Below the pieces are notes generated by a model, which did not search any database, was not told where the DNA came from, and saw only the letters and a list, made by a program, of their open reading frames with translations. The position numbers were made by a program, and so were the translations under genes. Of a DNA stretch of 64,000 nucleotides, positions 11,395 to 20,720 are shown piece after piece; within the stretch, counting starts at the first letter, position 1; each line of letters starts with the position of its first letter. This DNA is from Pseudomonadota bacterium (GTDB lineage: Bacteria; Pseudomonadota; Gammaproteobacteria; QQUJ01): assembly GCA_008501635.1 (NCBI GenBank), contig QQUJ01000030.1, positions 203,329-267,328 on the forward strand, given 5' to 3'.

Positions 11395-11651
11395 TCCGGA
11401 GTGCCGGCATGGTTTCACGATCACCGCGCTAGTTGCCACTGCGCGCGTGGCGGGTCACAATTGCCGCTTCGCTCAGGGAGGGGGCCCGGGCGGAACTTGA
11501 GCAACAGCTGTTCCGCCGCATGTCAAGGCTTGATACTTATCAAAGTTCGTGCCAATACTGTGCCGAGACCCGGAAAACGGGCATGGCATGGGTTATTATT
11601 TGGTTAGCCCAGCACACTTAAATAGGCTCCATTGCTCAACCAACCTCTCCA

Positions 11652-13118
11652 ATGAAGCAGTCGATTCAGCTACGCCTAAGCCAGCAGCTCACGATGACAC
11701 CGCAGCTGCAGCAGGCTATTCGCCTTTTGCAGCTCTCCACCCTGGAGCTGCAACTGGAGGTGCAGCAGGCGTTGGAGTCCAACGTGATGCTCGAAAACGA
11801 GGAGGAACTCGAGCAGCAGGAACCTGCACTCAGCATCGAGATCGAACTCAGCAACCGCAACGGCAGCAATGGCAGCAGCGCCGAAAGTGAAGTAAATCAG
11901 ACACCTGCCGACATCCCTGAAGATCTGCCCGTAGACAGCGCCTGGGAGGATGTCTACGACACCGGCGGAATGAGCTACTCAAACTACGACGGTGACGACC
12001 GCGAGTACGACCACGCCGCTGAAATTGATGAAAAGCTCCACGACTACCTGCTCTGGCAACTGCAACTGACGCCTTTCAATGAGACCGATTTCACCATCGC
12101 CTCGGTGATTGTCGACTCCATCAACGACGACGGTTACCTCACCTGCAGCCTCGAAGATGTGCTGGAAGCAGTCAAAGAAGACCTGGGGGAAGTGGAACTG
12201 GACGAAGTGGAGGCGGTGCTGCATCGGATACAGAACTTCGACCCGCCCGGCATCGGTTGCCGGGACCTGGGCGAGTGTCTCTATTTGCAGTTGCGGCAAC
12301 TACCCGACAATACCCCGTTCCGTAGAGAGGCGATGCGGTTGGTCACGGAGCATCTGGATCTTTTGGCGGGCCGTGATCAGCAGTTGCTGATGCGCCGCGC
12401 GCGGCTTGACGAGGAGACACTGCGCGAGGCGCTGGCGCTGGTCCGCTCGCTCAATCCTCACCCCGGCAACAGCATGCCGAGTACGACGACCGAATACATC
12501 GTGCCCGATGTATACGTGCGCAAGATGAACGGTGCCTGGCGCGTCGAGCTCAATCCGGAAACGACGCCACGCCTGCGAATCAACACTCAATACGCGGGCA
12601 TGATCCGCCGCGCCGATAACAGCGCGGACAACACCACGCTCAAATCGCACTTGCAGGAGGCGCGCTGGTTCATCAAGAGCCTGCAAAGCCGCAACGAAAC
12701 GCTGCTCAAGGTTGCCTCGTGCATCGTCGAGCGCCAGCAGGCATTCCTGGACTACGGCGAAGAGGCCATGAAACCGATGGTGCTGCGCGATGTGGCCGAA
12801 ACCATCGAAATGCACGAATCCACCATTTCGCGCGTCACCACCCGCAAGTACATGCACACACCACGCGGCATCTTCGAGTTCAAATACTTCTTTTCCAGCC
12901 ATGTCAGTACAGCGAGCGGTGGCGAATGCTCCGCCACCGCGATCCGTGCACTGATGAAAAAACTGGTCGCTGCGGAGAATCCGGCCAAACCGCTCAGCGA
13001 CAGCAAGATTGCCCGTATCCTCTCGGATCAGGGCATACAGGTAGCTCGCCGTACCGTGGCCAAGTATCGGGAAGCGATGTGCATACCGCCCTCGAACGAA
13101 CGCAAACGCCTGATCTGA
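11652..13118 (+). CDS. rpoN: RNA polymerase sigma-54 factor
   Basis: Alternative sigma factor for -24/-12 promoters that need enhancer-binding ATPases. It has 488 residues: glutamine-rich activator-interacting region I ([16 protein letters not shown], residues 12-27), acidic region II, a core-binding region, a helix-turn-helix (about [16 protein letters not shown]) and the diagnostic RpoN box [10 protein letters not shown] near the C-terminus. It is followed by hpf, ptsN and PTS genes, the conserved rpoN neighbourhood. Confidence 0.97.
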   Translation: MKQSIQLRLSQQLTMTPQLQQAIRLLQLSTLELQLEVQQALESNVMLENEEELEQQEPALSIEIELSNRNGSNGSSAESEVNQTPADIPEDLPVDSAWEDVYDTGGMSYSNYDGDDREYDHAAEIDEKLHDYLLWQLQLTPFNETDFTIASVIVDSINDDGYLTCSLEDVLEAVKEDLGEVELDEVEAVLHRIQNFDPPGIGCRDLGECLYLQLRQLPDNTPFRREAMRLVTEHLDLLAGRDQQLLMRRARLDEETLREALALVRSLNPHPGNSMPSTTTEYIVPDVYVRKMNGAWRVELNPETTPRLRINTQYAGMIRRADNSADNTTLKSHLQEARWFIKSLQSRNETLLKVASCIVERQQAFLDYGEEAMKPMVLRDVAETIEMHESTISRVTTRKYMHTPRGIFEFKYFFSSHVSTASGGECSATAIRALMKKLVAAENPAKPLSDSKIARILSDQGIQVARRTVAKYREAMCIPPSNERKRLI

Positions 13119-13157
13119 GGTGACAGGCGCACCCTTTCAACCCCAAGGAGTCACAAC

Positions 13158-13490
13158 ATGCAACTCAACATTACCGGTCACCACATCGAGATCACCGCCG
13201 CACTGCGCGACTACGTCAACACCAAGTTCGAGCGGCTGCAGCGCCACTTCGATCAAGTAACCAACGTGCATGTCATTCTCAGTGTCGAGAAACTGGCCCA
13301 GAAGGCTGAAGCCAAAATGCACATCAGTGGCGCCGATGTCTTCGCCGACTCCGTGCAGGAAGACATGTATGCCGCTATCGATGGGCTGGTAGACAAGCTT
13401 GACCGCCAGTTGAAAAAACATCGCGGCAAGCAAAACGATCACCACCGTGCCGAGGGTGGCATCAAGAGCAAGAGCGTCGAGTCGTTGTAA
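13158..13490 (+). CDS. hpf: ribosome hibernation-promoting factor
   Basis: A 110-residue HPF/YfiA (ribosomal S30AE) protein that binds the 30S decoding centre and favours inactive ribosomes. MQLNITGHHIEITAALRDYV and the VHVILSVEK strand are typical. The short length lacks the long-form C-terminal dimerisation domain. A strong AAGGAG precedes the ATG by 8 bp. It lies between rpoN and ptsN, as in E. coli. Confidence 0.94.
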   Translation: MQLNITGHHIEITAALRDYVNTKFERLQRHFDQVTNVHVILSVEKLAQKAEAKMHISGADVFADSVQEDMYAAIDGLVDKLDRQLKKHRGKQNDHHRAEGGIKSKSVESL

Positions 13491-13531
13491 TCGAAACCTG
13501 TAACAGGGCCTGCCGGCCTGAGTGCTGCATC

Positions 13532-14005
13532 ATGACAATTTCCGATCTACTGAGCCCCGAACGGGTTGTGCCCAAGGCCGACATCACCAGTAAAAAACGT
13601 GCCTTGGAATATCTGAGCACGCTGATTACCGAGAGCTGTCCCGATCTCGATCAAGCGGAAATATTCTCCAGCTTGTTGAGCCGGGAGAAACTGGGCAGCA
13701 CCGGACTGGGCAATCGTGTAGCGCTACCCCATGGCCGCATCGCCCACGATCGACCCGCGGTCGGGGCCTTCGTCACTGCGGCGGTGCCCGTTGATTTCGA
13801 CGCCATCGACGACCAGCCGGTCGATCTGCTGTTCGCGCTGGTGGTCCCGGAAGAATCCACCGACGAGCACCTGCAGATCCTCGCACAGCTTGCCGAGATG
13901 TTTCGTGACGCAGACTTCTGCGAGCGGCTGAGACAGACCAGCGACCCCGCTGAGTTGCTGCAACTGCTCAGCGCCTGGCGCACAGCGGACAGTTCGGTCA
14001 CATGA
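13532..14005 (+). CDS. ptsN: nitrogen-regulatory PTS EIIA component
   Basis: A 157-residue EIIA-Ntr (PTS EIIA type 2). The phosphorylatable histidine is His67 in RVALPHGRI. In related bacteria EIIA-Ntr phosphorylation state regulates potassium transport, sigma-54 output and carbon storage. Its stop overlaps the hprK start by 4 bp, linking it to the HPr kinase. Confidence 0.95.
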   Translation: MTISDLLSPERVVPKADITSKKRALEYLSTLITESCPDLDQAEIFSSLLSREKLGSTGLGNRVALPHGRIAHDRPAVGAFVTAAVPVDFDAIDDQPVDLLFALVVPEESTDEHLQILAQLAEMFRDADFCERLRQTSDPAELLQLLSAWRTADSSVT

Positions 14006-14949
14006 CGCAGCCGGTCACGCCCCGCTCTCTGTTCGAGACCTTCTGTGACCAGCTGGGTTTGGAATGGGTAGCGGGCGCGGCCGGCGGCGACATCCCCATC
14101 CCCTCCACCGGTTCCGGGTACACCGGCATGGCGCTGGTGGGGCATTTGAATTTCATACGACGACCGCGCGTGCAGGTGCTTGGCATTCGCGAACTCGACT
14201 ACCTCGCCGCCCTCGATTCCGGTTCTCGCGCTGAAGCGATTTCCAGTATTTTCATCGAATCGTCACCATTCATAATGGTGGCCAACAATCAGGTGGTGCC
14301 GCAGGAACTCATCAATGAAGCGGAGGCCACTGCCACCCCGTTGTTCTCCTCGCGGCTGGGCAGCCACGAGCTGATCAGCCACCTCCACTACTACCTGGCC
14401 AATCTATTGGCGGAGCGCCTCACCATCCACGGCGTCTTCATGGAGGTGATGGGCAGCGGGTTACTGCTGACCGGCGAGGCGGGATTGGGCAAAAGCGAAC
14501 TTGCATTGGAACTCATCAGCCGTGGTCATCGGCTGATTGCCGATGATGCACCGGAGTTCGCCCGCATTGCTCCCGATATCGTCAACGGCACCTGCCCCGA
14601 GCCATTGAACGATTTTCTCGAGGTTCGCGGCTTGGGCGTTCTCAACGTCCGTGCCATGTTCGGCAGCAACGCCGTGAAGAGCAGCCGCTACCTGCGCCTG
14701 ATCATAAATCTCAAAATCGCCACAAAGGAAAACACCCAGGGATTGGATCGTCTCTACGGCACCAGTCGGCCGCGCAACGTGCTCGGCGTCGATATCCCGG
14801 AAATCACCCTTTTCGTTGCACCAGGACGCAACCTGGCCGTGATGGTGGAGACCGCTGTGCGGCATCATTTGCTGGTACTCAAGGGTTACGACGCTGCGGA
14901 GGATTTCGTCAACCGCCAGCAACGATTCATCCAACAGGAAAGCACATGA
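14002..14949 (+). CDS. hprK: HPr(Ser) kinase/phosphorylase
   Basis: Bifunctional enzyme phosphorylating and dephosphorylating HPr at its regulatory serine. It has 315 residues: an N-terminal HPrK_N domain, catalytic histidine in TIHGVFMEV (143), Walker A GEAGLGKSE at 158-166, RGHRLIADDAPEF and the second signature EVRGLGVLNVRAMFG. The enzyme is best known from Firmicutes, but occurs beside ptsN in several proteobacteria, where it is thought to gate the nitrogen PTS. Both neighbours overlap by 4 bp. Confidence 0.93.
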   Translation: MTQPVTPRSLFETFCDQLGLEWVAGAAGGDIPIPSTGSGYTGMALVGHLNFIRRPRVQVLGIRELDYLAALDSGSRAEAISSIFIESSPFIMVANNQVVPQELINEAEATATPLFSSRLGSHELISHLHYYLANLLAERLTIHGVFMEVMGSGLLLTGEAGLGKSELALELISRGHRLIADDAPEFARIAPDIVNGTCPEPLNDFLEVRGLGVLNVRAMFGSNAVKSSRYLRLIINLKIATKENTQGLDRLYGTSRPRNVLGVDIPEITLFVAPGRNLAVMVETAVRHHLLVLKGYDAAEDFVNRQQRFIQQEST

Positions 14950-15806
14950 AACTGGTCCTGATCAGCGGTCTTTCCGGTTCAGGAAAGAGCACGGCACTGC
15001 GCACGCTGGAGGATCTCGGCTACTACTGCATCGATAACCTCCCGGTGCTGCTGCTCTACGACTTTGCACAGCAGATGCAACGTCGGCCCGCCGACACGAT
15101 CCGTAACTCCGCAGTGGGAATCGATGCCCGCAATCTGGAAGAGGATCTGCAGCAGGTGCCGAGCATTCTGGAGCGCCTCAAAAACGACGGTGTCGAATGC
15201 GAGGTGCTGTTTCTCACCGCCGACGACGACGCCCTTTTCAAACGCTTCAGCGAAACGCGCCGCAAGCATCCGCTAAGCGGCAATCGATACTCTTTAGCCG
15301 ATGCCATCGAGAGCGAACGCGCGCGTCTTGAACCCATCGTCTCGTGCGCGAATCTCGTCATCGACACCAGTTTGACCAACATCCATGAATTGCGCGAATT
15401 GGTACGCGAGCGAGTCTACGGTCGGGCACGCAATTCGATTTCACTGTTATTCCAGTCATTTGGCTACAAACACGGTGTGCCCGGCGATGCCGATTTCGTC
15501 TTCGATGTCCGCTGCCTCCCCAATCCCTATTGGGAACCGCAGTTGCGACCGCTGAACGGTTTTGATGCTGCGGTCATCGAATATCTCGAATCCCAGCCCA
15601 TGGTGATGGCGATGATTGAAGATTTGCGCGGCCTGCTCGAACGCTGGCTACCCCACTTCGAGGCCGAGAACCGGAGTTACGTGACGGTTGGCATTGGCTG
15701 CACCGGTGGTCAGCACCGTTCGGTTTACACCGTTGAGAAGCTCGCGGCGCATTTTCGCAAACTGTTGAGCGGCACCGTACTGACACGGCATCGGGAACTC
15801 AAATGA
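14946..15806 (+). CDS. rapZ: RNase adapter/nucleotide-binding protein RapZ
   Basis: P-loop protein that in enterobacteria binds GlmZ/GlmY small RNAs and directs RNase E, controlling glucosamine-6-phosphate synthase. It has 286 residues: Walker A GLSGSGKS at 8-15, GYYCIDNLPV, and the C-terminal RNA/ligand domain with GCTGGQHRSVYTVEKLA. It is translationally coupled to hprK upstream and the EIIA gene downstream. The RNA targets in this organism are not visible. Confidence 0.94.
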   Translation: MKLVLISGLSGSGKSTALRTLEDLGYYCIDNLPVLLLYDFAQQMQRRPADTIRNSAVGIDARNLEEDLQQVPSILERLKNDGVECEVLFLTADDDALFKRFSETRRKHPLSGNRYSLADAIESERARLEPIVSCANLVIDTSLTNIHELRELVRERVYGRARNSISLLFQSFGYKHGVPGDADFVFDVRCLPNPYWEPQLRPLNGFDAAVIEYLESQPMVMAMIEDLRGLLERWLPHFEAENRSYVTVGIGCTGGQHRSVYTVEKLAAHFRKLLSGTVLTRHRELK

Positions 15807-16207
15807 GCGTCGGGTTGCTGATCATCACTCACGAGGGAATTGGTGGGGCGCTGCTCAGAACCGCTACACATACGCTGAAATCCTGCCCGATAAACGCCGT
15901 GGTTCTCGAAGTTCCCCAGGACAACCGGCTCGAGTCGCATCAACTGCGAGCGCGCCGCCTACTCGACCAGGTTGACCAAGGGGATGGTGTGCTGATCCTC
16001 ACCGATCTCTACGGCGCGACGCCCGGCAATATCGCCAGCGCACTGCACGATGGCAGGCGGGTGATAACCGTAACCGGCATCAATCTACCGATGGTCATGC
16101 GGGTTCTCAACTACTCGTCGCTGCCTCTCGAAGAACTTGCGGAAAAAGCGATCGGCGGCGGCAAGGACTGTATCTTCGCCTGTGATCAGGAGTCTGGTTG
16201 TGGCTGA
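15803..16207 (+). CDS. PTS EIIA component, mannose (fructose-man) family
   Basis: A 134-residue EIIA of the mannose superfamily. The active histidine is His10 in LLIITHEGIGGALL; the LTDLYGATPGN loop is typical. No EIIB, EIIC or EIID is encoded near it, so it probably accepts phosphate from HPr for a regulatory rather than transport purpose. It overlaps rapZ by 4 bp and the HPr gene by 8 bp. Confidence 0.92.
   Translation: MSVGLLIITHEGIGGALLRTATHTLKSCPINAVVLEVPQDNRLESHQLRARRLLDQVDQGDGVLILTDLYGATPGNIASALHDGRRVITVTGINLPMVMRVLNYSSLPLEELAEKAIGGGKDCIFACDQESGCG
16188..16192 (+). promoter_or_regulatory. Shine-Dalgarno fixing the GTG start of HPr
   Basis: AGGAG lies 7 bp upstream of the GTG at 16200-16202. 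This supports GTG as the HPr start, inside the end of the EIIA gene, over longer in-frame alternatives. Confidence 0.7.
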
Positions 16208-16475
16208 GATCGAGACCGAAATCACTATCATCAACAAGCTGGGGCTACATGCGCGGGCAGCCGCAAAACTGGTGACCGTCGCCTCGGGTTTCGAAAGCGA
16301 TATACAGCTGCTGCGTGATTCGCGCCGCGCCAACGCCAAAAGCATCATGGGGGTGATGATGCTGGCCGCGGGCAAAGGCACCACGCTCAAGATGATTGTC
16401 GCCGGCGGCGATGCCGAGTCCGCGACCAGCGCCATCCAGGAGCTGGTAAACGACAAATTCGGCGAAGGTGAATAG
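16200..16475 (+). CDS. ptsH: phosphocarrier protein HPr (NPr-like)
   Basis: A 91-residue HPr-fold phosphocarrier. The catalytic histidine is His17 in NKLGLHARAAAKL, and Ser48 in ANAKSIMGVMMLAA is at the regulatory serine position recognised by HprK, which is encoded nearby. It receives phosphate from enzyme I just downstream and can pass it to the two EIIA proteins of this cluster. Whether to call it HPr or NPr is a naming issue, as no sugar PTS is present here. Confidence 0.93.
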   Translation: MAEIETEITIINKLGLHARAAAKLVTVASGFESDIQLLRDSRRANAKSIMGVMMLAAGKGTTLKMIVAGGDAESATSAIQELVNDKFGEGE

Positions 16476-16498
16476 CCAACCGTGAGCACCGCGCACCC

Positions 16499-18235
16499 AT
16501 GACGCTCGAACTGAACGGCATCGGCGTTTCCCGCGGCATTGCTATCGGCAAAGCCTACCATTTGCAGCGCCGCTCTTTGGAGGCCGTCGAGTACTGCCTG
16601 CCGAAGTACAAGATCGATGACGAGGTTGCCCGATTTCGCGCCGCCGTAAACAGCGCGAAGCGTCAATTACGTGGTATTCGCGACCAGATCCCCGAGGATG
16701 CCCCCAGCGACATCGCCGCCTTCATCGACACCCACCTGCTGATGATGGACGATGCGGCCCTCTCCAAGGCTCCCGCCAAGCTGATTCAGGAGCGGCGCAT
16801 CAACGCCGAGTGGGCATTGCAGATGCAGCGCGACTCGCTGGTGAGGGTCTTCGACGAAATGGACGATCCCTACCTGCGCACGCGCAAGGACGATGTCGAT
16901 CACGTCGTCAACCGCATCCAACGGCTGTTGCTGGATGCCGATCATCACGAAGGCGAGACACCGGAGAAGCGATTCAAGGGCCGCATCATTGTCGCTGACG
17001 ACCTGACGCCCGCCGATACCGTGCTGATGCAGAACCAGGGCATCGCCGGCTTCATTACCGAGTTCGGCGGCCCTCTCTCTCATACCGCGATACTGGCGCG
17101 CAGCCTGGGCATACCCGCCGCGGTGGGAGTGCGCAACGCGCGGCGCTATCTGCGTGATAACGAACAACTGATTCTCGACGGCCAGCATGGCATCGTACTC
17201 GCCGACGCCACGCCGAAGATCATACGCTACTACCGCGAGGGGCAGAGTGAGGAGAAGCGTTACCAGCAGGAGCTGCAAAAGCTCAAGTGGCGCAGTGCCA
17301 TAACGCTCGACGGTGTAGCCATCAAACTGATGGCCAATATCGAACTCGCGGAAGACACCCGCGCCGTGCGCACCGTGGGCGCGGAGGGGGTGGGACTCTA
17401 CCGCACCGAATTCATCTACATGAACCGCACCGATCTGCCGGATGAGGAAGAGCATTTCGAAACCTACCGCAATGTGCTGAAAACGCTGCGCGGCACCCCC
17501 ATCACCATCCGCACGCTGGATCTCGGATCAGACAAGCAGGTGGACAGCGGGCGCGTCAGCGGCCCTCTGCCGACCAATCCCGCGCTCGGCTTGCGGGCGA
17601 TTCGCCTGTGCCTGCGCGATCCATCGTTGTTTCTTCCGCAACTGCGCGCCATTCTTCGCGTCTCTGCCCTGGGGCCGGTGCGCATCATGATCCCCATGCT
17701 TTCCAGCACCCAGGAGCTGTTTCAGGTGTTGCAGATCATTGCGGATTTGAAGCGCGAGTTTCGTGAATCCGGGATCAAGTTCGATGCCAATATTCCTGTC
17801 GGCGGTATGATCGAGGTGCCGGCCGCCGCCATCTGTGCCCACATCTTCGCCAAGCATCTCGACTTTTTCTCGATCGGCACCAACGATCTGATCCAATACA
17901 CCCTTGCCGTAGATCGGGTGGACGACACGGTAAACTACCTCTACGATCCTCTGCACCCCTCGGTGTTGCAGCTCATCGCCACCACCATCAAGGCCGGCAG
18001 AAAAGCCGGTATTCCGGTAGCGATGTGCGGCGAAATGGCGGGTGATCCCCGTTACACACGCCTGCTCCTGGGGATGGGGCTTTGCGAATTCAGCATGCAT
18101 TCCTCGTCACTGCTGGAGGTAAAGCGCATCATCAACAACAGCGAAATCAATGCCCTCTCACACGCTGTCAAACGTATTCTGCGAACCACCCACCATTCAG
18201 AGATCGCATCGCTGGTTGACCGCCTGAACGTCTGA
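16499..18235 (+). CDS. ptsI: phosphoenolpyruvate-protein phosphotransferase (enzyme I)
   Basis: Takes phosphate from PEP and passes it to HPr. It has 578 residues: an N-terminal HPr-binding region, the swivelling phosphohistidine domain with EFGGPLSHTAILARS (His195), and a C-terminal PEP-binding barrel with GGMIEVPAAA and MCGEMAGDP. It lacks the N-terminal GAF domain of enzyme I-Ntr (PtsP), so it is a plain enzyme I despite serving a nitrogen-type regulatory cluster. Confidence 0.94.
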   Translation: MTLELNGIGVSRGIAIGKAYHLQRRSLEAVEYCLPKYKIDDEVARFRAAVNSAKRQLRGIRDQIPEDAPSDIAAFIDTHLLMMDDAALSKAPAKLIQERRINAEWALQMQRDSLVRVFDEMDDPYLRTRKDDVDHVVNRIQRLLLDADHHEGETPEKRFKGRIIVADDLTPADTVLMQNQGIAGFITEFGGPLSHTAILARSLGIPAAVGVRNARRYLRDNEQLILDGQHGIVLADATPKIIRYYREGQSEEKRYQQELQKLKWRSAITLDGVAIKLMANIELAEDTRAVRTVGAEGVGLYRTEFIYMNRTDLPDEEEHFETYRNVLKTLRGTPITIRTLDLGSDKQVDSGRVSGPLPTNPALGLRAIRLCLRDPSLFLPQLRAILRVSALGPVRIMIPMLSSTQELFQVLQIIADLKREFRESGIKFDANIPVGGMIEVPAAAICAHIFAKHLDFFSIGTNDLIQYTLAVDRVDDTVNYLYDPLHPSVLQLIATTIKAGRKAGIPVAMCGEMAGDPRYTRLLLGMGLCEFSMHSSSLLEVKRIINNSEINALSHAVKRILRTTHHSEIASLVDRLNV

Positions 18236-18422
18236 TGTCGCACCCTGGTGGGTGGTTGGGCAACCGGCCCGATCGTCGGTGTGCATCAGCTCCCACGTTC
18301 ACGGTTCTCATGCGTCGCGTCAATATCACTTTACCAGTGTACTTGCTACACTTGCGGCGGCATCCGGCCAGGGGCCGGTCACGCCACCTCCCGTTACACG
18401 ACTTACGGTCTGACAGATCGCC

Positions 18423-19772
18423 ATGCAGGAACAAGAACAACATCGCGAACGCCTGCGCAAGTTCACCGCCGCATTGGAGGAGGGAACGCTGCGCCAGGTT
18501 GGACGGATGATCAACGAATTGCATCCGGCCGAGATCGCGTTGCTGCTCGAATCTCTGCCCCCCACCCAGCGCCATGTGGTCTGGGAGCTCGTCGATGAGG
18601 AGTACGACGGCGATGTGCTCACCCACCTCAATGACGAGGTGCGCGCCAAACTGCTGGAGGAGTACGACACCAGCGAACTGGTTGCGGCTACCGAGGGACT
18701 GGAAGCCGACGACATCGCCGACATCCTCCAGGATCTTCCCGACACCGTCATTCGGGAGGTCCTGAGCTCCCTCGACAAACAGGATCGCCACCGCATCGAG
18801 GCCGTTCTCTCCTACGCGGAGGATACCGCGGGCGGTATCATGAGCACCGACACCCTGACGGTGCGTCCCGATGTAACGCTCGACGTGGTGTTGCGCTACC
18901 TGCGCATGCGCGGCGAAATCCCCGAACTGACCGACAATCTCATCGTGGTCAACCGCAACGACCGCTACCTGGGATTGCTGTCACTGACCGACCTGCTCAC
19001 CAAAGACCCAACGCTGCGCGTGGGTCAGGTCATGGTGCGCGACGTCGACGGTATCGCCGCGAACGCTCCCACCAGTGAAGTGGCAAAGATCTTCGAGCAG
19101 CGTGACTTTATCTCGGCGCCGGTAGTCGATGAGCAGCGCCGCCTGCTCGGTCGCATCACCGTTGACGATGTCGTCGACGTCATCAAGGAAGAGGCCGACC
19201 AGACGCTGCTCAGCATGGCCGGTCTGGACGAGGAAGAGGATCTCTTCGCACCGGTGCTGACCAGCACCCGACGCCGTGCCATCTGGCTGGGTGTCAATCT
19301 GATCACGGCATTCCTTGCCTCGTGGGTCATCGGTCAGTTCGAGGGGGTACTCGACAAGATCGTCGCGCTCGCAGTGCTGATGCCTATCGTCGCCAGTATG
19401 GGCGGCAACGCCGGCACCCAGACCCTGACGTTGGCGATTCGCGGATTGGCACTGGGCCAGGTGAGCAGTGCCAACTCCGCCTGGCTGCTCGGCCGCGAGC
19501 TGGCGGTGGGGCTGCTCAACGGTCTGTTGTGGGCGGTCGTGGTCGGGATCGTTGCCGTCGCCTGGTTCAAGGACTACTCGATCGGCTTCATCATCGCCGC
19601 CGCCATGGTCATCAATCTGGTCGCAGCGGCCATCGCCGGGCTCACCATCCCCCTGCTGATGAAGCGCATGGGCATCGATCCGGCGTTGGCGGGTACCGTC
19701 GCCCTCACCACCGTAACCGATGTCGTGGGCTTTCTTGCCTTTCTGGGACTGGCCAGTATCTACCTTTTGTGA
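18423..19772 (+). CDS. mgtE: magnesium transporter MgtE
   Basis: A Mg2+ channel of 449 residues: an N-terminal superhelical MgtE_N domain (HPAEIALLLESLP), two CBS domains (about 135-255; MSTDTLTVRPD, DFISAPVVDEQRRLLG) that sense Mg2+, and five membrane helices at the C-terminus with the GGNAGTQTLTLAIRGLALG signature. I could not recognise an Mg2+ riboswitch in the 187-bp leader. It converges on the EamA gene with 22 bp between stops. Confidence 0.95.
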   Translation: MQEQEQHRERLRKFTAALEEGTLRQVGRMINELHPAEIALLLESLPPTQRHVVWELVDEEYDGDVLTHLNDEVRAKLLEEYDTSELVAATEGLEADDIADILQDLPDTVIREVLSSLDKQDRHRIEAVLSYAEDTAGGIMSTDTLTVRPDVTLDVVLRYLRMRGEIPELTDNLIVVNRNDRYLGLLSLTDLLTKDPTLRVGQVMVRDVDGIAANAPTSEVAKIFEQRDFISAPVVDEQRRLLGRITVDDVVDVIKEEADQTLLSMAGLDEEEDLFAPVLTSTRRRAIWLGVNLITAFLASWVIGQFEGVLDKIVALAVLMPIVASMGGNAGTQTLTLAIRGLALGQVSSANSAWLLGRELAVGLLNGLLWAVVVGIVAVAWFKDYSIGFIIAAAMVINLVAAAIAGLTIPLLMKRMGIDPALAGTVALTTVTDVVGFLAFLGLASIYLL

Positions 19773-19794
19773 CGGGTCACAAATCGAGCAGTGG

Positions 19795-20694
19795 TCAGGT
19801 ACTTCGCCGCATGGTCACCACCAGCAGCACACTGCCCAGGATGAGAACGCTGCCCACCAGTCCCATTGTCCCGAACCGCTCGTCCCACCACCACCAGGCA
19901 ACGAGCACCGCCACTACGGGTTCAACGGTGACGACGACCGCCGCACGCGTCGCGTCCAGATGGCGCAGTCCGGCGTAGTACGCCAGATAGGCGAAATAGG
20001 TCGAGACCACCGCCACGCTGATGACGCAGAGCCAGGCCAGCGGCGTCTTGTCCGCGAATTCGACAAAGGGCAGCAGCACCAGTGCGCCCACCGGCAGGGC
20101 ATAAAGAAACAGCGTCGGTGTACTGTAGTGGCGGAGAAAACTTTTGCCGAAAATGAAATAGAGTGCATAGGTAAAACCGGACAGCAGGCCGAGTGCGATC
20201 GCGATCCCGCTCACCCCGCCTTCACGCAGTACACCGCCACCCTCCTGCGCGATAAACGCTACGCCAGTCAGTGTCAAAACTACCGCCAATATTTTGCGTG
20301 GTGTCGCACACTCGCCGAGAATCACCTGTGCCATCAGCACCACCCACGCGGGCGCGGTATAGAGCAGCATCGAGGCCAGGGCAGCACCGCCGGCCTCCAC
20401 GGCGCCCTGATAAGCGGCGTAGAAAATTGCTATGCAGACCACGCCAAACACAGCAATGAGGGGCAGGTGCCTGGGGGCAACACGCATTTGGCGCCGGGCG
20501 GCGGCGTGGACGCTGAACAGTATCCAGGCGAGGGCGGCGCGCCAGAAGGCCACCTCAAGGGGTGCCACGCCCTCTTCAAAGGCGAAGCGCGCCACCGGAC
20601 CGATCAGCGCCCAGAGGCTTGCCGCCAGGAGTAACAGCGCATACCCCCAGAATCGGTGATCGGAGCGATTCCCCGGAGAGTGGGGCATGTTCAC
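19795..20694 (-). CDS. EamA/DMT-family transporter
   Basis: A 299-residue protein with about ten membrane helices in two EamA repeats (residues about 17-145 and 165-292). The family exports metabolites such as amino acids; the substrate cannot be inferred. It directly follows bamB, where der (engA) is often found in other gammaproteobacteria. A second ATG two codons in (20688) is an alternative start. Confidence 0.88.
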   Translation of the reverse strand: MNMPHSPGNRSDHRFWGYALLLLAASLWALIGPVARFAFEEGVAPLEVAFWRAALAWILFSVHAAARRQMRVAPRHLPLIAVFGVVCIAIFYAAYQGAVEAGGAALASMLLYTAPAWVVLMAQVILGECATPRKILAVVLTLTGVAFIAQEGGGVLREGGVSGIAIALGLLSGFTYALYFIFGKSFLRHYSTPTLFLYALPVGALVLLPFVEFADKTPLAWLCVISVAVVSTYFAYLAYYAGLRHLDATRAAVVVTVEPVVAVLVAWWWWDERFGTMGLVGSVLILGSVLLVVTMRRST

Positions 20695-20720
20695 AGGCGC
20701 TGCACGAAAACGTGGCCCGG

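Noticed and set aside
11395..11651. 257-bp gap before rpoN examined for a small gene or sigma-54 promoter
   Set aside because: No -24/-12 consensus and only short frames without a ribosome site.
18236..18422. mgtE leader examined for an Mg2+ riboswitch (M-box or similar)
   Set aside because: No recognisable conserved core or terminator switch in 187 bp.
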